From assembly GCF_900246225.1 (NCBI RefSeq), contig NC_039316.1, forward strand, positions 5,680,001 through 5,744,000: DNA of 64,000 bases, in the 5' to 3' direction. Numbering within the stretch: position 1 is the stretch's first letter; every line of letters begins with the position of its first letter. The position numbers and the translations under genes are program-made. The notes beneath the pieces are model-generated. The model was not told the origin of the DNA and searched no databases. It saw only the letters and a list, made by a program, of their open reading frames with translations. This document shows, piece after piece, positions 33,537-46,466 of this stretch. Source of the DNA: Astatotilapia calliptera (lineage: Eukaryota > Chordata > Actinopteri > Cichliformes > Cichlidae).

Positions 33537-33918
33537 CCCTTGTATGGTGTTCGGGTCTGTGAGACCCGTGTTCAGTTTTTTTCAAAAGAAAAATTAAACA
33601 ATTAATTTTTTTTCACGTGTAAATGTGTTGTGTCTTTCCACTCACTCCACTTGATTATAACTGATTTATTTATAACATTTTATATAAAAGAAAAACGAGA
33701 AGCACATTAATTCATAAATGTGATCTAACAAAGGTAAAGGGAAAAAATTAACCATGTTTGCTGTTCATATGTCTTGTAATTGGGATGAAGTAAACATCTG
33801 TTGAGTAATTTAACATAAAATTGTTTGATAGTGTTAATTTGGAAAGCCAAAACTCTAGCGGGTCCACCAGACCCATGAACACTGGCTGAGTAACAAAAAT
33901 ACGAACACCACACAAGGG
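33537..33918. mobile_element. piggyBac-type MITE
   Basis: A 382-bp element with ends cccttgtatggtgttcg and cgaacaccacacaaggg, flanked on both sides by TTAA (33533-33536 and 33919-33922). The TTAA duplication and CCC-starting ends are the piggyBac hallmark. Subterminal 'gggtctgtgagacccg' is itself palindromic, and 'gggtccaccagaccc' mirrors it near the right end. It encodes nothing; it would have been mobilised by a piggyBac transposase elsewhere. Confidence 0.82.
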
Positions 33919-33922
33919 TTAA

Positions 33923-34350
33923 ATAAGAGGCTAAATAAATAAATGAAAGACGTGGTGGTTGTTATGGGGGTATTGACACAGTTTTCAAAACCTACTCGCC
34001 AACCTACTATTTTTTTTAAACAAACTATTTCTTAAAAGAGAAGACAGTAATGGGTTGTTGATGTTAACTGTATAAATGTATAAACTGTCATAATGATTTA
34101 CCTTCAAATATGTTTTCAGCCCATTTCTACCAAAGAGAAAGGTTACGTGGGCTCCTTGATGAGGACCAAGGCTGCTGTTTTGTTTTCTTGTCCTTTCCCA
34201 GTTGGGGGTCATTTAAAAAAAAAAACAAAAAAAACAACTTGAGACTGACTTCTTTTTTTCCTTTTTTCCCTGTCTTTACTGCCACCCTTCTTTGTTGCAA
34301 TTTTAACACCATCTCCAAATCGATGTTATCCTGTGAGAACGCCAAAACCA

Positions 34351-34428
<78 letters not shown>

Positions 34429-35723
34429 CTCAGTCTGTCTTGCCACAGTGACAAGAAGTCATACAGTGAACTGCAAAGAGTCAAGGGTTCCTCCAGTCTT
34501 TATGGACTGGGCTTAATGAGGGCACATTCAGTCAAACAAAGAGACATGATGCCACAAAAGACTGGACGTTGAAAAGAAGGCAAATCTGAAGTCCTTCCAT
34601 CTGCCATTCACAAGTATGTATGAGGGCTGGGCTGTCCAACACAAGGCAAACTCTCCAGTAAAATTCCATCACTGGTAAACACTGGACTATGAAAAGTCAC
34701 AGAGGAAGAGCTATTTCTTTCCGAGTGCCGCTTTGTCGTCAAGCGGAAAGACACTCACATGTTTAATTATTTCCATTTATATCAAATGATAAGATTAAAG
34801 AGAGAATTACACTGAATGTGTGCGTGTTTTCCTGTATGATTCACAGTCACATTTTTTTCACAGGAAGTATCATTCTAATACATTTTTGTTCAGTTCTCAT
34901 CTATAATTGGATACCTCATCACTGACTGGCTTTTATTTTGTTAGTGTATGTAACTTTTGTGCACTTTGAGCTGACAAGTGGTCATTAATAGGATAACCAC
35001 ACACCAAAAGACCCTTTATTAACCCCAAATTCACAAAGTCGGCTCATTTAAAAACATAAACAAAAAGCAACCTGACTTAACGACTTAGTAAGAGAGAAGA
35101 TCATCATCCCAGCTCTCTTCTTTATCTATAGATAGACTCTGAACGAATCTGGATGAGATTCTTACATTCATTTTTTTTAGCTCATCTGGCCCAATGAGCT
35201 GATGCCATGGCATCTGTTTTCCATCTTCCCTGATTTTACTAACACTAAAACACATGAATCTTCATCCAAACTATGCTCAGCATCTTATTTTCTATTTTAC
35301 AGGCACTTTTCCATACACAGCATAACCTTCACCAACAGCTGAATACTATTTAATTCAGCTCATTTAGCAGAGTCGTTAACACAAGATTCTCAGTGCTAAT
35401 ACAGCTTGCATGCAGAAAATGATAAAGAAAGAACTTCATTTAATTCCTAGTAATTTGATAGCTCAAAATTATACCAAAAGCTCACCATTGTACCAACATC
35501 AGTAATATGGCAAATACTACGGCACACTGATGTGTTCATATATTTACATGCTTTTAAAGGTCCTGATGACAACTGACCTATCCAGTCACTTTCTTTCTCC
35601 AGCTGCCACATTCAGGGTACATCCTGGATGTCTCCAGTGTGGCCTGTTTTAAACATCTGCAGGGAACCTATGTAGAGCCGATGACATAGTGTCCAAAATT
35701 GTCGCCGACCTTTGTTGGTCTGT
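33923..35723. other. Gene-free, with a microsatellite only
   Basis: Apart from the TG repeat at 34354-34427, A/T runs near 34215-34270 and a short inverted-looking AT stretch, nothing recognisable is present. Confidence 0.45.
34354..34427. repeat. (TG)n microsatellite
   Basis: About 37 uninterrupted TG units. The Cys-Val repeat frames over it are artefacts of the repeat. Confidence 0.95.
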
Positions 35724-36084
35724 TGTAACAACCCCTTATTGTTTTATAGCACCACTAGAGGGGGTTGCCATATTATTGTAGTTGAGGGAGTCTCCTAGTG
35801 GGTGTGTGAGTATAGTCTGGCAGCCATTACATGCTGTTCATGTCTGTTCCGAGAGAGACCTCACCATTGTAAAGGGCTGGCACCGGCGCCTACCCATCTA
35901 TGCACATGTATGTACGGACAGAGTAAAGCTGTGGAGACCTGACTTGTATGGTTTTATGTTGCTAACGTCAAAAAAAGGTCTGTGTTTCGATTTAAGTAAC
36001 TGGCCTAGAGTTATCTGGCTAACCTCCACATCACATGCCCACTGGACCTGGTAGCCGCTCCTTCCTCACCAGACTGCTATTACA
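35724..36084. mobile_element. Solo LTR of a retroelement
   Basis: A 361-bp segment beginning tgtaacaacc and ending gctattaca (TG...CA ends with a TGTAA/TTACA inverted pair). The 4-bp sequence ctgt occurs directly before (35720-35723) and after (36085-36088), as a target duplication would. No internal coding region or second LTR is nearby, which fits loss by LTR-LTR recombination. The retroelement class (Ty3-type or endogenous retrovirus) cannot be told. The + strand reading contains 'agtaaagctgtgg', a weak polyadenylation-like site. Confidence 0.65.
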
Positions 36085-38904
36085 CTGTGTTGGGTGTATT
36101 ACGTGTTATTATTAACACATGATCATGTCCCAATGTTTTTTCCCTTATGGAACCTCACCCTTTGTTGTGGCCAGTTTATTTTGGGGGGGTGGAAACATAT
36201 TTGTGCCTCTAGTTTTTCCACTTCTTTGTACATTCCCTCACATCCATTCCAATGCTTTCCAAGAATTTGTTGGAATTTGTGAAGTCTTTATTTTGATGCT
36301 ATGATTATTACTCTTTATAATGAGGCAATGATTGTTATTCTCTTAGTGATTAATTCAAAATCTTTGGTGAAAAACTAGTCAGAAACACACAAGAGGAATT
36401 TGCGGTGCTGAATAGGCGAACAGTTCTAACCACTGCAGTGTTAGAAAGAAATATGTAAGACCACATTTGATGACAATGTGGTTTTCCGCATTTGTCATTT
36501 ACAGTAAGAATACTGGACTCAGGACTTTTATAACTTTTATCATGTTGAAAGAAAGCCGTAACCAGTGTGCCACTTGCAACCATCATCATTCTGACAACCA
36601 ACCAACCAACCAACCAACCAGTCATAATGCCCCCCGAATGTTTGTGGTGACATGCATGTTTGACTTCTCTTTGAATTTTAATTCTGATCAGTTTGAGCAA
36701 TGCACTCAGCCACTGACAAGGTGACCTCACTTCCTCCCCCTTTCTTCACACATTACAATAACCTGTTGATTTTTGATGGATCATTAGCAAGATGAGCCAT
36801 TATGCTGATGTTCTTGGCACTCAGAGGTCTGGTGTTGGACGAATAGTTTTCCTTGAAATATGATAATATATGCTGAAGGCTCTGTTGTAGTATGACATGT
36901 TTTGTAGCAACAGTGCCGGAGTCTTGATCCTGTGATACAACCCTTGAATTATTTATCTGTTCAGTCCTAAATCATACAAACCAACAGGAGATGCAGCAAA
37001 GAGACATTAGGTCTCAGTTACACAACACAGTTACACAACAGTTTTAGCATTGCAGTGTGTGTACGTGTCTCAAGTTTGCTCTTCATTTTACACGATATTG
37101 CAAACTAATAGACTGGATTTCAGAAGAACCGAGTGCCCTTTGGACTGCACCGAGGTGGTGAACATTTCTTTCTGTCATCCTCTTTTAGCTCACTCATTTT
37201 CCATTGCCCACTCTTTTAGTCATAACAACCACATCATGAGGTACTCCAGATGAGTTCGGATCACAAGTTTCCGAGGCGTCCTCCAGATGGTTCGAATACA
37301 TGAAATGAATCTCCACATTTAACCACATGCATGATATTTATGGTTAGTTTTGGAATGGGTTCTTTTGCAGACACCAGCTCTTCATCCCTAACACCTCCAC
37401 ATGCAGCACCTCAGTTCCTTTATAATCCATTTGACTAATAGCAAATGTGTCAGTGACCTCTGGAGTGCAGAGCTGCTCTATGTATTTCATAGTCTCTTAT
37501 AATTCTAGATGCCGTTAGCACATTTTCTGTTTCTTTATACTTTTTTTTGGTCATTTTTGAATTTATTTGGCCCTTCAAATAGGCTTAAACATCCGCCTGA
37601 CTTAGAAATAACACAATAATTCCCACAACGGAAAGGCAGACAACGCGTTACTGTCCGAGGGAAGATCCTGGAACAGGAACAAGTCAATGTTATGATTAAT
37701 AAATCCCCCACAGCTTACAAAAATCACAGCGATGATGAAAGAACTTTTCCTAATCTTGCACATGTTTCAACATCGGTAAATAAGCACAGAGCTTAAAAGA
37801 AGGTGTGAGTTGTGTAAATCTAATTAGATTTGACTGGATCACACATTTTGTCCTCAATTAATGTTGCTGACATTCACAACAGCGGACTTTTTTTTCCCCA
37901 CTGAAATGCTTGTTTAAAAAACCCGTCCAACTGGCAGGAACCCATTTTCAAATGCGGGATGTTGTCTCTTTGTTGTGGTAAGCACAATGCTCCCAAGCAC
38001 CGGGAGCGCACAAGGGACCTACATGGAGGACTGAAAGAAAAGGATTAAAGAGAAACAGTAAAGTGCAAGAACAAACAAAGTAGTCTCGGCTGATTTAAGT
38101 CTCTTTATATCTGATGAACACCCTGTTGTCAGGTTCTCCCCATATACTCGTACATAAGAAAGAAAATAACACACAAGCATCAAAGAACCAGAACCCACAT
38201 GTACCAAACATTTGTGTTTCATCTGCTCTTTTATGTCTTTGACCCTACAGCTGTTGGAGAGATGGGAGACAGTCTGTTGGGCTTTTTAAAGTGAGGATAA
38301 TCGGCGGGGTCTTTTTCACTGTCCAGTAATAATATGTTCTGAGTGTCCATGGATAATAACACAATTACCGTATGAAAACAAGGGTGATACCAGAAATGAA
38401 GTGAGGATGAATCGTGCTTTTTCTGATCTGAATGTCCACATTAAAAAATTACAATCACTCCATGTTAACTCCATGTTCCCAAAATAATTATTTCTATTTA
38501 ATGAACCTCCTCACATTAGTTCAAATAAGTTTAGACTTTAAAGTTTAGAACAGTCCCTAAATAACAAAGCTTGTCACTGGATAATATCTATATCTGCTGC
38601 ACATTTACCATGATGAGTTAGTTTTCCATCAATCACTCTACCTGTTACATGTTAAGGAAATGTATCTGTTGGCTTAAGTGTCAGAGTTCGTCTGCTGCGG
38701 AACCACAGGAAATCTGAAAGATATTTGATCAGGGGAATATCTCTTTAAAAGACCAAGAAGAACTACTCCACACAGAGCCAAGCTTCAAATGAAAGCCACA
38801 TAAAAAACATGTCACTAATTTATATCAAATTTACATCCATGTGGACTTCCTTGACAGTGGGCCTGTGATTATAATTATTTGTACAATAATTAGAAAAATT
38901 ATCC
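36085..38904. other. Gene-free, non-repetitive
   Basis: Contains a short (AACC)n run at 36597-36620 and otherwise complex sequence without recognisable repeats or exons. One of the longer unique-looking blocks of the desert. Confidence 0.4.
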
Positions 38905-40290
38905 GTTCCATCCATTTTCTGCTGCTTATCCATATCCAGGTTAGTGGTTGCAGCAGTCGAAGCACAAATACCCAGACCTCGCTCTACCCAGTCACTTCCT
39001 CTGTGGGGGTACCAAAGTGTTCCCAGACCAGCAGAGAGATTCTCCAGTGTGTCTTAGGTCTGAGATCTTCTCCAAGTTTGACATGCCCAAAACAACTCCA
39101 AGTAAGCATCCAGGAGCCATCATGGTCAGGCAACTTTCTCCTTTTTACTATGAGTAACTCCTGAATGTCCACATTCCTCATCCTCTTTAATGAAGAAAAC
39201 TCATTTTCACCACTTGTATCCACCATATTTTTCTTTCAGTCACTATTCTATACTTGTCATGGGTGGGGGTAGGACCAGGTCGACCAGCAAATGGAGAGCT
39301 TTGGCTTACTGCTCAACTTTCCAATCACCATAAATCACTGCAGATGCTGCCACAATCCATCCCTCCATCTCCCCTCACTTAGTCCTAAAAAATTTGAACT
39401 CCTCCACTTAGGGCAGAACTTCTAGTGTGAGCTGGAGGTCACCACTTGATGACATGAACAGAACCACATCATCCTCAAAACGCAGACCAAAGGTGACACC
39501 CTCAGCTCCTTTTTCTTCACCTAGAAATTCTGTTCATAAAAGTCCAATTCCCAAAGGGAACAAATCTGACTTATTGCTGCTAAGCTGCTGCTGCAGTTGT
39601 ACACCTGATACCCCACACCCCTGACACAACCTTGCAGGACACCCCCAGAGGACACCCCCACAGGACATGTGAGGGACACGGTCGAATACCTTCCCCGAGT
39701 CCACAAAGCACATACGAGCCAAACTCCCACGCCCCCTTGAGTATCCTCAGGAGGGTAAAAGAGCTGGTCCAGCATTCCACGGCCAAGACGAAGACAGCAT
39801 TGTTCTTCCTCAATAACTTCGACTAATGGGCAGACTCTTTTCTCCAACACCCTGGCATAGATGTTCCCGGGCAGGCTGGGGAGAGAAATCTAATTTTGAA
39901 GATGGAACACACCCTCTGGTCCCCTTTTCTTGAAAAGAGGGACCATGACCCCAGCTTGTCAAAGGAACTCAGGGAAGAATCCACCCCCAGGACCCGACCA
40001 CCAAAGAGTTTTGACTACCTCAGTGACCTCAGCCACAGAGCTGCGTCAGTTCTCCTCCTCATCCTTTGGCTCTGTCAACAACTCTCACTGAGGACAACTC
40101 TAGAGTGGAATAAAATTCAGCCCCTATCCAGGAGACTGGTTCAAGAGCCCATGATGTGCACTGAAGCGAGACCAACTATATCTAGCCAGCATTTCTCAAG
40201 CTCGTGCAAGCTCCCTAGCTTGGGCGATTTCTTCATGAGTGAGGTGAAATTCCATGTCCCCAAATCCATACGCAGATAGGGATAAGACTG
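38905..40290 (-). mobile_element. Degenerate LINE reverse transcriptase fragment
   Basis: The - strand carries the reverse-transcriptase region and 3' end of a fish non-LTR retrotransposon. Frames spread over three phases read EEQCCLRLGRGMLDQLF (the EEQxGFRxGRGTLDQL block), MCFVDSGKVFDRVPHMSCGG (the FVDLEKAFDRVP block, with the palm-domain Asp) and GDMEFHLTHEEIAQ. Further towards the low coordinates come the FADDVVL region (seen on + as catcatcctcaaaacgcag) and the 3' end near 38905, which reads 'ccatccattttctgctgctt' on +. Heavily frameshifted and dead. The clade (RTE- or L2-like) is not resolved. Confidence 0.78.
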
Positions 40291-43200
40291 TCAAAGCCTC
40301 CATCCTAGATACCTGCCAATCAACAATGCACCCCAAGCATAGTTTTTTTGTTTTTGTTTTTGTTTTTTGCTTTTTAAAAAAAAAGTAAAATCCTTTTGGA
40401 GCCTTAGGTAAGTTTACATGTAGTAAACTAAAGCAGATGATTACCAATGTGAAGGAAAACTACCATATCAAAACTACGAAAAAATTAAAATACATCAATG
40501 ATAAAAAGAAGAGTGAGTAAATGTGATGCATCTTTTAATTGCAAGTTAAAATAGTTTAGCAGAATGTCCTGAAAAAAGTGATCTACACCCATCCATCTAA
40601 AGCTTACTATATATAAGTATATTGATTCTCTGGGACATTTCCATTCTTAGTTAAGATCTGAGTTAGCAGACCCTGAATAAAACGAGTTTACCCTTCAAAC
40701 TGTCACTTTTACAGGTTGTTTCTAGTGAGACTTGGAGGTTTGGATAGAAATAGCCTAGGAACAGGAACTGATCTTTATGCTAAGTCAGACTAACCAGCTG
40801 TCTCCAGCTACTTATTACAGACATTAGAGAGGCTTTGAGCTACTCATTTCCCAGCAACACAGCCAACGTGTATTCTTTCAAAATGTCAATCTGTTCTTGC
40901 TGGAACAACTACAGAGCTTTTATAAGTCAAGCGTATTTGTTATTGCATGTACTTGGATTTGTCCACTGCAGTTTGACAGTATGATTACTACATGGACCTC
41001 ATATATATCCCAGTCCAAAGGAACTCCCAAAACGCTGCCTCCCTGCAGCAGAAATGTGGCTCTCATCATTGGCCCGAAATGAGTTGGAGTGTAAACCTCG
41101 GGAGGCAGAGCATAATGTGAAACAGCTCTACTATATGTCTAATGTAACTTACAAGGAAGACATACCGTTGTCATCAACTAGAAAATCATGTTTAACTTAT
41201 GTGCTCTGGGCTGTGAATGCTGCTGTTCAAACCCGGACAGCAGACATTAGTCTCCGAGGACACTGGGAGAGTATTACCTGCTAGAGATTTTTTTCCCCCA
41301 ATGTAATATCTGCTTTGCCTGAGGCAACAATGTATGTGCTACCATAGGCCTCCCATGCCATTAATAATAGCATCATCAAAAATTTATTTGGTGAAAATAG
41401 TTGCAGGTATATAGACTAACATGTAATATATAATATGTTTATAGTTATACTGGGTATGGTTATTGACGCATATACGGCAGTTTATTCTATGTGCTTAAAG
41501 CATTTTATCTACAAACAGACACTGGATAACCATCAGGGCCAAACTGAGGCTTCAGTACCTTACCCAAGGACAGGAGTTGGGAATGAACCATCAAGCTCCG
41601 GAGCCACAACCAAATAAATGAAGGCTCTTCTGTATCTTTTCAGTATCTTTCAAAAATTAAAAAAAAAAACAAACTCCAATCAAAAATCTGTATATGTGTC
41701 TCTGTTTGTGTGTTTTCCCTTTTGCCTTTTTTGACTTGGCTTGTGAAGCAGACATATTGGTCTATAAATCCAGTTCAGTTCACCGCTGGTCAATAAATTC
41801 AGTTCAGTTCAATAAACACTTGAAATGGCCCACCTGTCCTCCTCCAGTGAGAAGTGTTAATGAAAATGAGCTCAGAAATAAAACATCTGGTATGGGTGCT
41901 CTGTTTTAGGTCACATTTAGTCCCGCTATGATATCTGACAGGCTACATTCAATGTTTCCAAATAGTTTTGCAGATAATTCAACAGAAAACTGTCAGTCAG
42001 TGAGGTTTTTTTGTTCGCTGAAGACACCTCAGACAGCCTCCAGACTATATAAAGCATATAAAACTGGGGTCTGAACAATGCCCTGGGATTTCAGCCAGAC
42101 TGCAATCACCTTTACTGTCAGTCAAATGCAAGAACCTGGGAGTCTGTCCTTTGAGAGAACTGTTTGCTAGATATTTTTGTGTTTTTAAATACATTTTCTT
42201 CAGAGACACACTTTAAACAGAACTGCTTACTTTATCATACTAAAGCTTTACAATAGCCAAAAATCCTTGTAATATGTTTATACTGAATCCCGCATACAAC
42301 AGCCTGTTAGCAGCAGTACAACCTCAGTTATCTTTTGGCCCACACAGGGTTATGATTTTCTTACCTCATCCACAAGCCACGGCTGATTCCCAGCAGTGAA
42401 CTAAGGGATAATGAAACTCACAATATCCCTTATCCCTACTGACTTATTAAGACATGCATGCAAGAATGTTTATGTTGTATTAAGTCAGTATCATTGAATC
42501 AGTTTGGGACGTAGTAAAAGTTTAGAGGGACCTCACAGGGCCTGTGTCTAGGGGCTCAGCCTTCACAATTAGCCTTTAAACATGGACCCTGCATAGGTCT
42601 GTGATCTTTTCATGCAGATGGGGGATCCTCGCTCCGAGCAGAGTGCGCCTCTGTGGACTGGGGCCCTGCTGGAAATTAAATTACCTCTTTTGGAGAGGGG
42701 CATGTTGGTTGCTTTAAAAAAAACTGTAAGAATAATATTACTTTTCTGAAAGCCAGCGATAATGCTGATTAATAGACATGCTCGCTGTGGCTGTCGTAGT
42801 TCACGTTACATGCTTACTGAAACATATCACGCGGACATTTTGTCTGCATGGTATGGAAGAGAACATAGATTTTCACGGCTATTGCTATAAGTTCGTGCCT
42901 GTTGCATAGCGGTGCCCGTTTGACCCCTTTAAATCACAGGAGTCTGTCTTTTCCTTGAACACATGTACTGTATAATAAATGTGCAGTCATGCATCAAGTT
43001 TGTAGCATGTGGGTCTTAACATGCATTGTCAATGCTGATTTTGGCAGTTTGGAAACCAAAACACTGCTTTGTTGCTTGGGAAAATCTTTGATATAATTTA
43101 TGTGTTTTGAGCTACAGTAGGAATACGCTTCAGTCCGTCTGTCAGTCTACCATTCTGGATCATGCTGAAACACTTCAAACAATCATGGATTGTCAAGAAA

Positions 43201-43311
43201 TTTGGTTCAAACATTTGTGGTGGATCCTAATGAATCCTGTCATATAATCAATTTTCCTCCGTGTGGATGAGACTTTAAATATGGTGACAACATCAATCTT
43301 CAATTAGATTA
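40291..43311. other. Gene-free, mostly non-repetitive
   Basis: Contains the SINE fragment listed separately at 41520-41610 and a short duplicated 'cagttcagttca' around 41775-41815. No exon was supported. The stretch 41900-43260 looks like unique sequence. Confidence 0.4.
41520..41610 (-). mobile_element. SINE body fragment
   Basis: On the - strand it reads 'tgtccttgggtaaggtactg' and 'ccctgatggttatccagtgt', the conserved body of the fish tRNA-SINE type, with a remnant of the upstream part (gttgtggctccggagcttg). The tRNA-like head is mostly deleted. Confidence 0.55.
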
Positions 43312-43359
43312 CAACACGGTGCAAAAGTTTTGAGCCACCTCTCTCTCTTTTTTTGTAAA

Positions 43360-43362
<3 letters not shown>

Positions 43363-43392
<30 letters not shown>

Positions 43393-44046
43393 CTTTTAAA
43401 TGACATCAGAAACAGCAGTATGCGACATTACGTGATGGCAGAGCTTCAGTTCATCCTTTGTCATTTTTTTTTATTTTTTATTTATTTTATTTTTTTTTTA
43501 TTTATTTATTTTTTTTATTTAATAAATAGGACAGGGGGAATGAATGAGAGAAAGAGGGGGAGAGAAAGAAAGAAAACCAAAGGGGAGAAGAGACGGTGAG
43601 AAGGGGGGGGAAGAGAGAGAAAAAAAAAAAAGAACTCCTGGGTCACCTGTATGGAGAAAAAACAAAAACAAAAAAACAAACAAACAGAGGAGACAGCAAA
43701 CAACAAAGAGCAACATAATAATAGAGAAAACAAAGCACCATCACAATAAACTAGCTAGTCATAGATATCAATATTTACTAAATAATAAACGATATTGTGC
43801 AGCACGCAAGATAGACAGCGCACAGTGTGCTTTGAGGCAGCAGCCAAGAAAGCTTTAGTCCGCGTCTGTGAATACCCATGTGTGCATACCTGTGTGGATC
43901 AGCATGCTTGCATTCCAAAGGTTTCTCCATGTAATGATCTGCTAGGGAGTGTGGGGGGGCCACAGCCCCGTCCTCCAGGGTGTGAAGTGGGTATGGAGGA
44001 GATCAAAACTCCAGACATCCAGAGGCCCCCAGAACACAAGAGACCA
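43363..44046 (-). mobile_element. LINE-like retroelement insertion, 5'-truncated (copy 1, - strand)
   Basis: Flanked by a 15-bp target duplication, tttttttgtaaatct, at 43348-43362 and 44047-44061. On the + strand it starts with a long T tract (43363-43392), the poly(A) tail of a - strand insertion. The segment 43520-44046 is the inverted, diverged equivalent of 45770-46300 in copy 2. No complete ORF is present. Poly(A), target duplication and 5' truncation point to target-primed reverse transcription. The clade is unknown. Confidence 0.8.
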
Positions 44047-45063
44047 TTTTTTTGTAAATCTGATAAAGTGGTCTTGAGCAAGACCACTTCAGCGTTCTTC
44101 TTTGGAAGTTGACTCGTATGTAACTGTTTTCAGAGGAATTTGTTTTTTCTTGTTAAGTAACTTAACAATGACCTGTGAATCATTAACTGTCAAAATGTGT
44201 GTGTCCAGACATAACAAAATAAAATAGACAACTTACCAAAGAACCAGTTTTAAATTGTAACTTTAAATGTAAAGCATATGATTTTATCCCATTCATTTAG
44301 CTGAATCAAAAGTTATTAGCTGAAAACTATCCCACAATAGTGTGCAGTGTATCCTTACAAAACTGGAGAGTACTGGACATGTGACGGACAAAAAAACCCC
44401 CAAAAGACAAGATGAGGCACGCCTAAAGAACTAACTACAGCAGATGAACAGAATCAAAAAGTCATGTTCTTAAGAAATATGAAGAAAAAATGACCACAAA
44501 GACCTGACATAGGACCTGACACATCAGTTGATTCAACTACTGTTCATTGGAGCTGCATCAGAAATGGTCTCAGTTAAAGGATGGCTGTCAAGAAGCCATT
44601 ATTAAGGAAGGAAAACAGGGAGAAAAGGCTGAGGTATACCAAATGACACAAGAACTGGACTCAAAATCAATGGTAACAGTTCTCATGGAGTGATCACTGT
44701 TGGAGTGGATACTCAAAACAGTAATGTACGACGCATTATTCATTGCCTTTCTGATAAGTAATGCAATAAGTTACTTAATGACTTCCTGGACAAAGTAACT
44801 CGTTACACTATTTTTACATTATTTTCTACCTGGAAAATCTAAAAATAAAACTTCAACAACAACAAAAAAAACATTGTCTCATAAAAACCGATTAAAAATA
44901 TGAACGTTAGGCTCCACGCATAATCCATGCAATCTTTCTTTTAGTTTATACATATAAAACACACCCACAGTGATTCTACTATAGAAACATATACAGGTGG
45001 AAAGGGAGGCTAGTCTACAATGCTGACAGCTCATCACTTTGCCCGTTGAAGTTCACACTCTGG

Positions 45064-46466
45064 TCTGGGGTGTGGGGTGTGGGGCCTCCCTGCTGCTACG
45101 GAGTCGGGGTGGTCTGCCTCTCCCCACCGCAGGGAAAAGGGTAACACCACCTGGGTCTGGGTGCAGTTCCCCCCTCCAGGGGCAAGGGTACCTAGACCCG
45201 GTTTGTAGAGTACGCTTGGGGAGTGTGATCGTGTGTACAGCGTCTCTTTATGTCTGTCTCCACGTTGGTTGAGTGTGGAGTGAGTGCATATGAGAGCATG
45301 AGGGGGGGAATGGATGTTTGTGTCTGTGTGTGCCTGTATGTCTGTGCCTATATGTCAGGCTGGGTATCAGACGCCACCTCTCTGGGGACACCTCAGGCCC
45401 TCCAAGGTTTGGAGGCCTATCTCCACCTACCACCACTTCCCCTGCCGGTGGCGGACTCCCTCAGGTGTCGGTGCGTTGGTGGTTCTTTGTGTCTGGGGGT
45501 GGGCGTCCAGGTACACACCGGCTCACTCCTTGGCGGCCGCTTATCGGGGCCTGGAGCCTGGGGCTCGCTCGGGCCCCTTCGGGGGTGGGGTGCCCCCGGC
45601 CTCTCGGCCTGGGGCTCGGTCACTCAGGCACAGCTGGCGGCCGGCGGAGCTCACGGGCGCGTCACTGCAACTCCCCCTGGCTTCTGCTCCGTGGCTGCTG
45701 AGTGAACCCTCATCTGGGACTCTCCTCAGCTCTTACTGGAACAGTGGCGCGGCTGCCCCTCTGTTGGTCTTCCATGGTCTCTTGTGTTCTGGGGGCCTCT
45801 GGATGTCTGGAGTTTTGATCTCCTCCATACCTGCTTCACACCCTGGAGGACGGGGCTGTGGCCCCCCCACACTCCCTAGCAGATCGTTACATGGAGAAAC
45901 CTTTGGAATGCAAGCGCGCTGATCCACACAGGTATGCACACGGGTGTTCACTGCTCGTAGACCCAAATTACACCTTTCTTGGCTGCTACTTCGAAGCACA
46001 TCTGTCCTGCGTGCTGCACAACAACATTGAATATTTAGTATTTACTGCTGTTTACACTTAGCTAGATTAATGCGATGGTGTTGTGTTTAGTATGTTGCTT
46101 TGGTTTTTTTTGTTGTCTTTTTTTGCTTGTTTTCTATTCTTCTCTCAACAGGTGATCCAGGAGATTTTTATTTTTTTTTCTCCCCCCCTTTCTCACTGTC
46201 CCTCTCCCCTTCTGTTTTTCCTTTCCTTCCTCTTTCTTTCTCCCTTTCCTATCCTATCATGTCTGTCCCGTCTGTAACATCTGAAAATAAAATATAATAA
46301 ATAATAAAAACAAAGATCGACCAAATGGACCAATACGGCAATGCCACGATGATCCATTTGGCAAAGTAAATCCATTGGGTATCCTTGTTGGTCTTCAGAC
46401 AACAATTCTGATGGCTAAAGAACCAAATGGGACAGGCGAGAAAAAAAAAAAAAAAAAAAAGAAAAA
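45064..46466 (+). mobile_element. LINE-like retroelement insertion, 5'-truncated (copy 2, + strand)
   Basis: Flanked by a perfect 16-bp target duplication, gaagttcacactctgg, at 45048-45063 and 46467-46482, and ending in an A-rich tail from about 46440. The first 0.7 kb is strikingly GC-rich for this window; the rest matches copy 1 in inverse orientation. A polyadenylation-like aaaataaaatataataaa occurs at about 46284-46301. The long frames across the GC-rich part (for example 45314-45922) have no recognisable domain and overlap other frames, so I do not call a gene. The clade is unknown. Confidence 0.82.

Noticed and set aside
34110..34451. 113-codon frame with a Val-Cys repeat
   Set aside because: It is a translation of the (TG)n microsatellite.
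36350..36730. 126-codon frame on the - strand
   Set aside because: It spans an (AACC)n run and shows no recognisable domain or exon signals.
45314..45922. 202-codon open frame on the + strand
   Set aside because: It lies in the GC-rich part of a LINE-like insertion, where stops are rare in all frames. Several other long frames overlap it, and no domain is recognisable.
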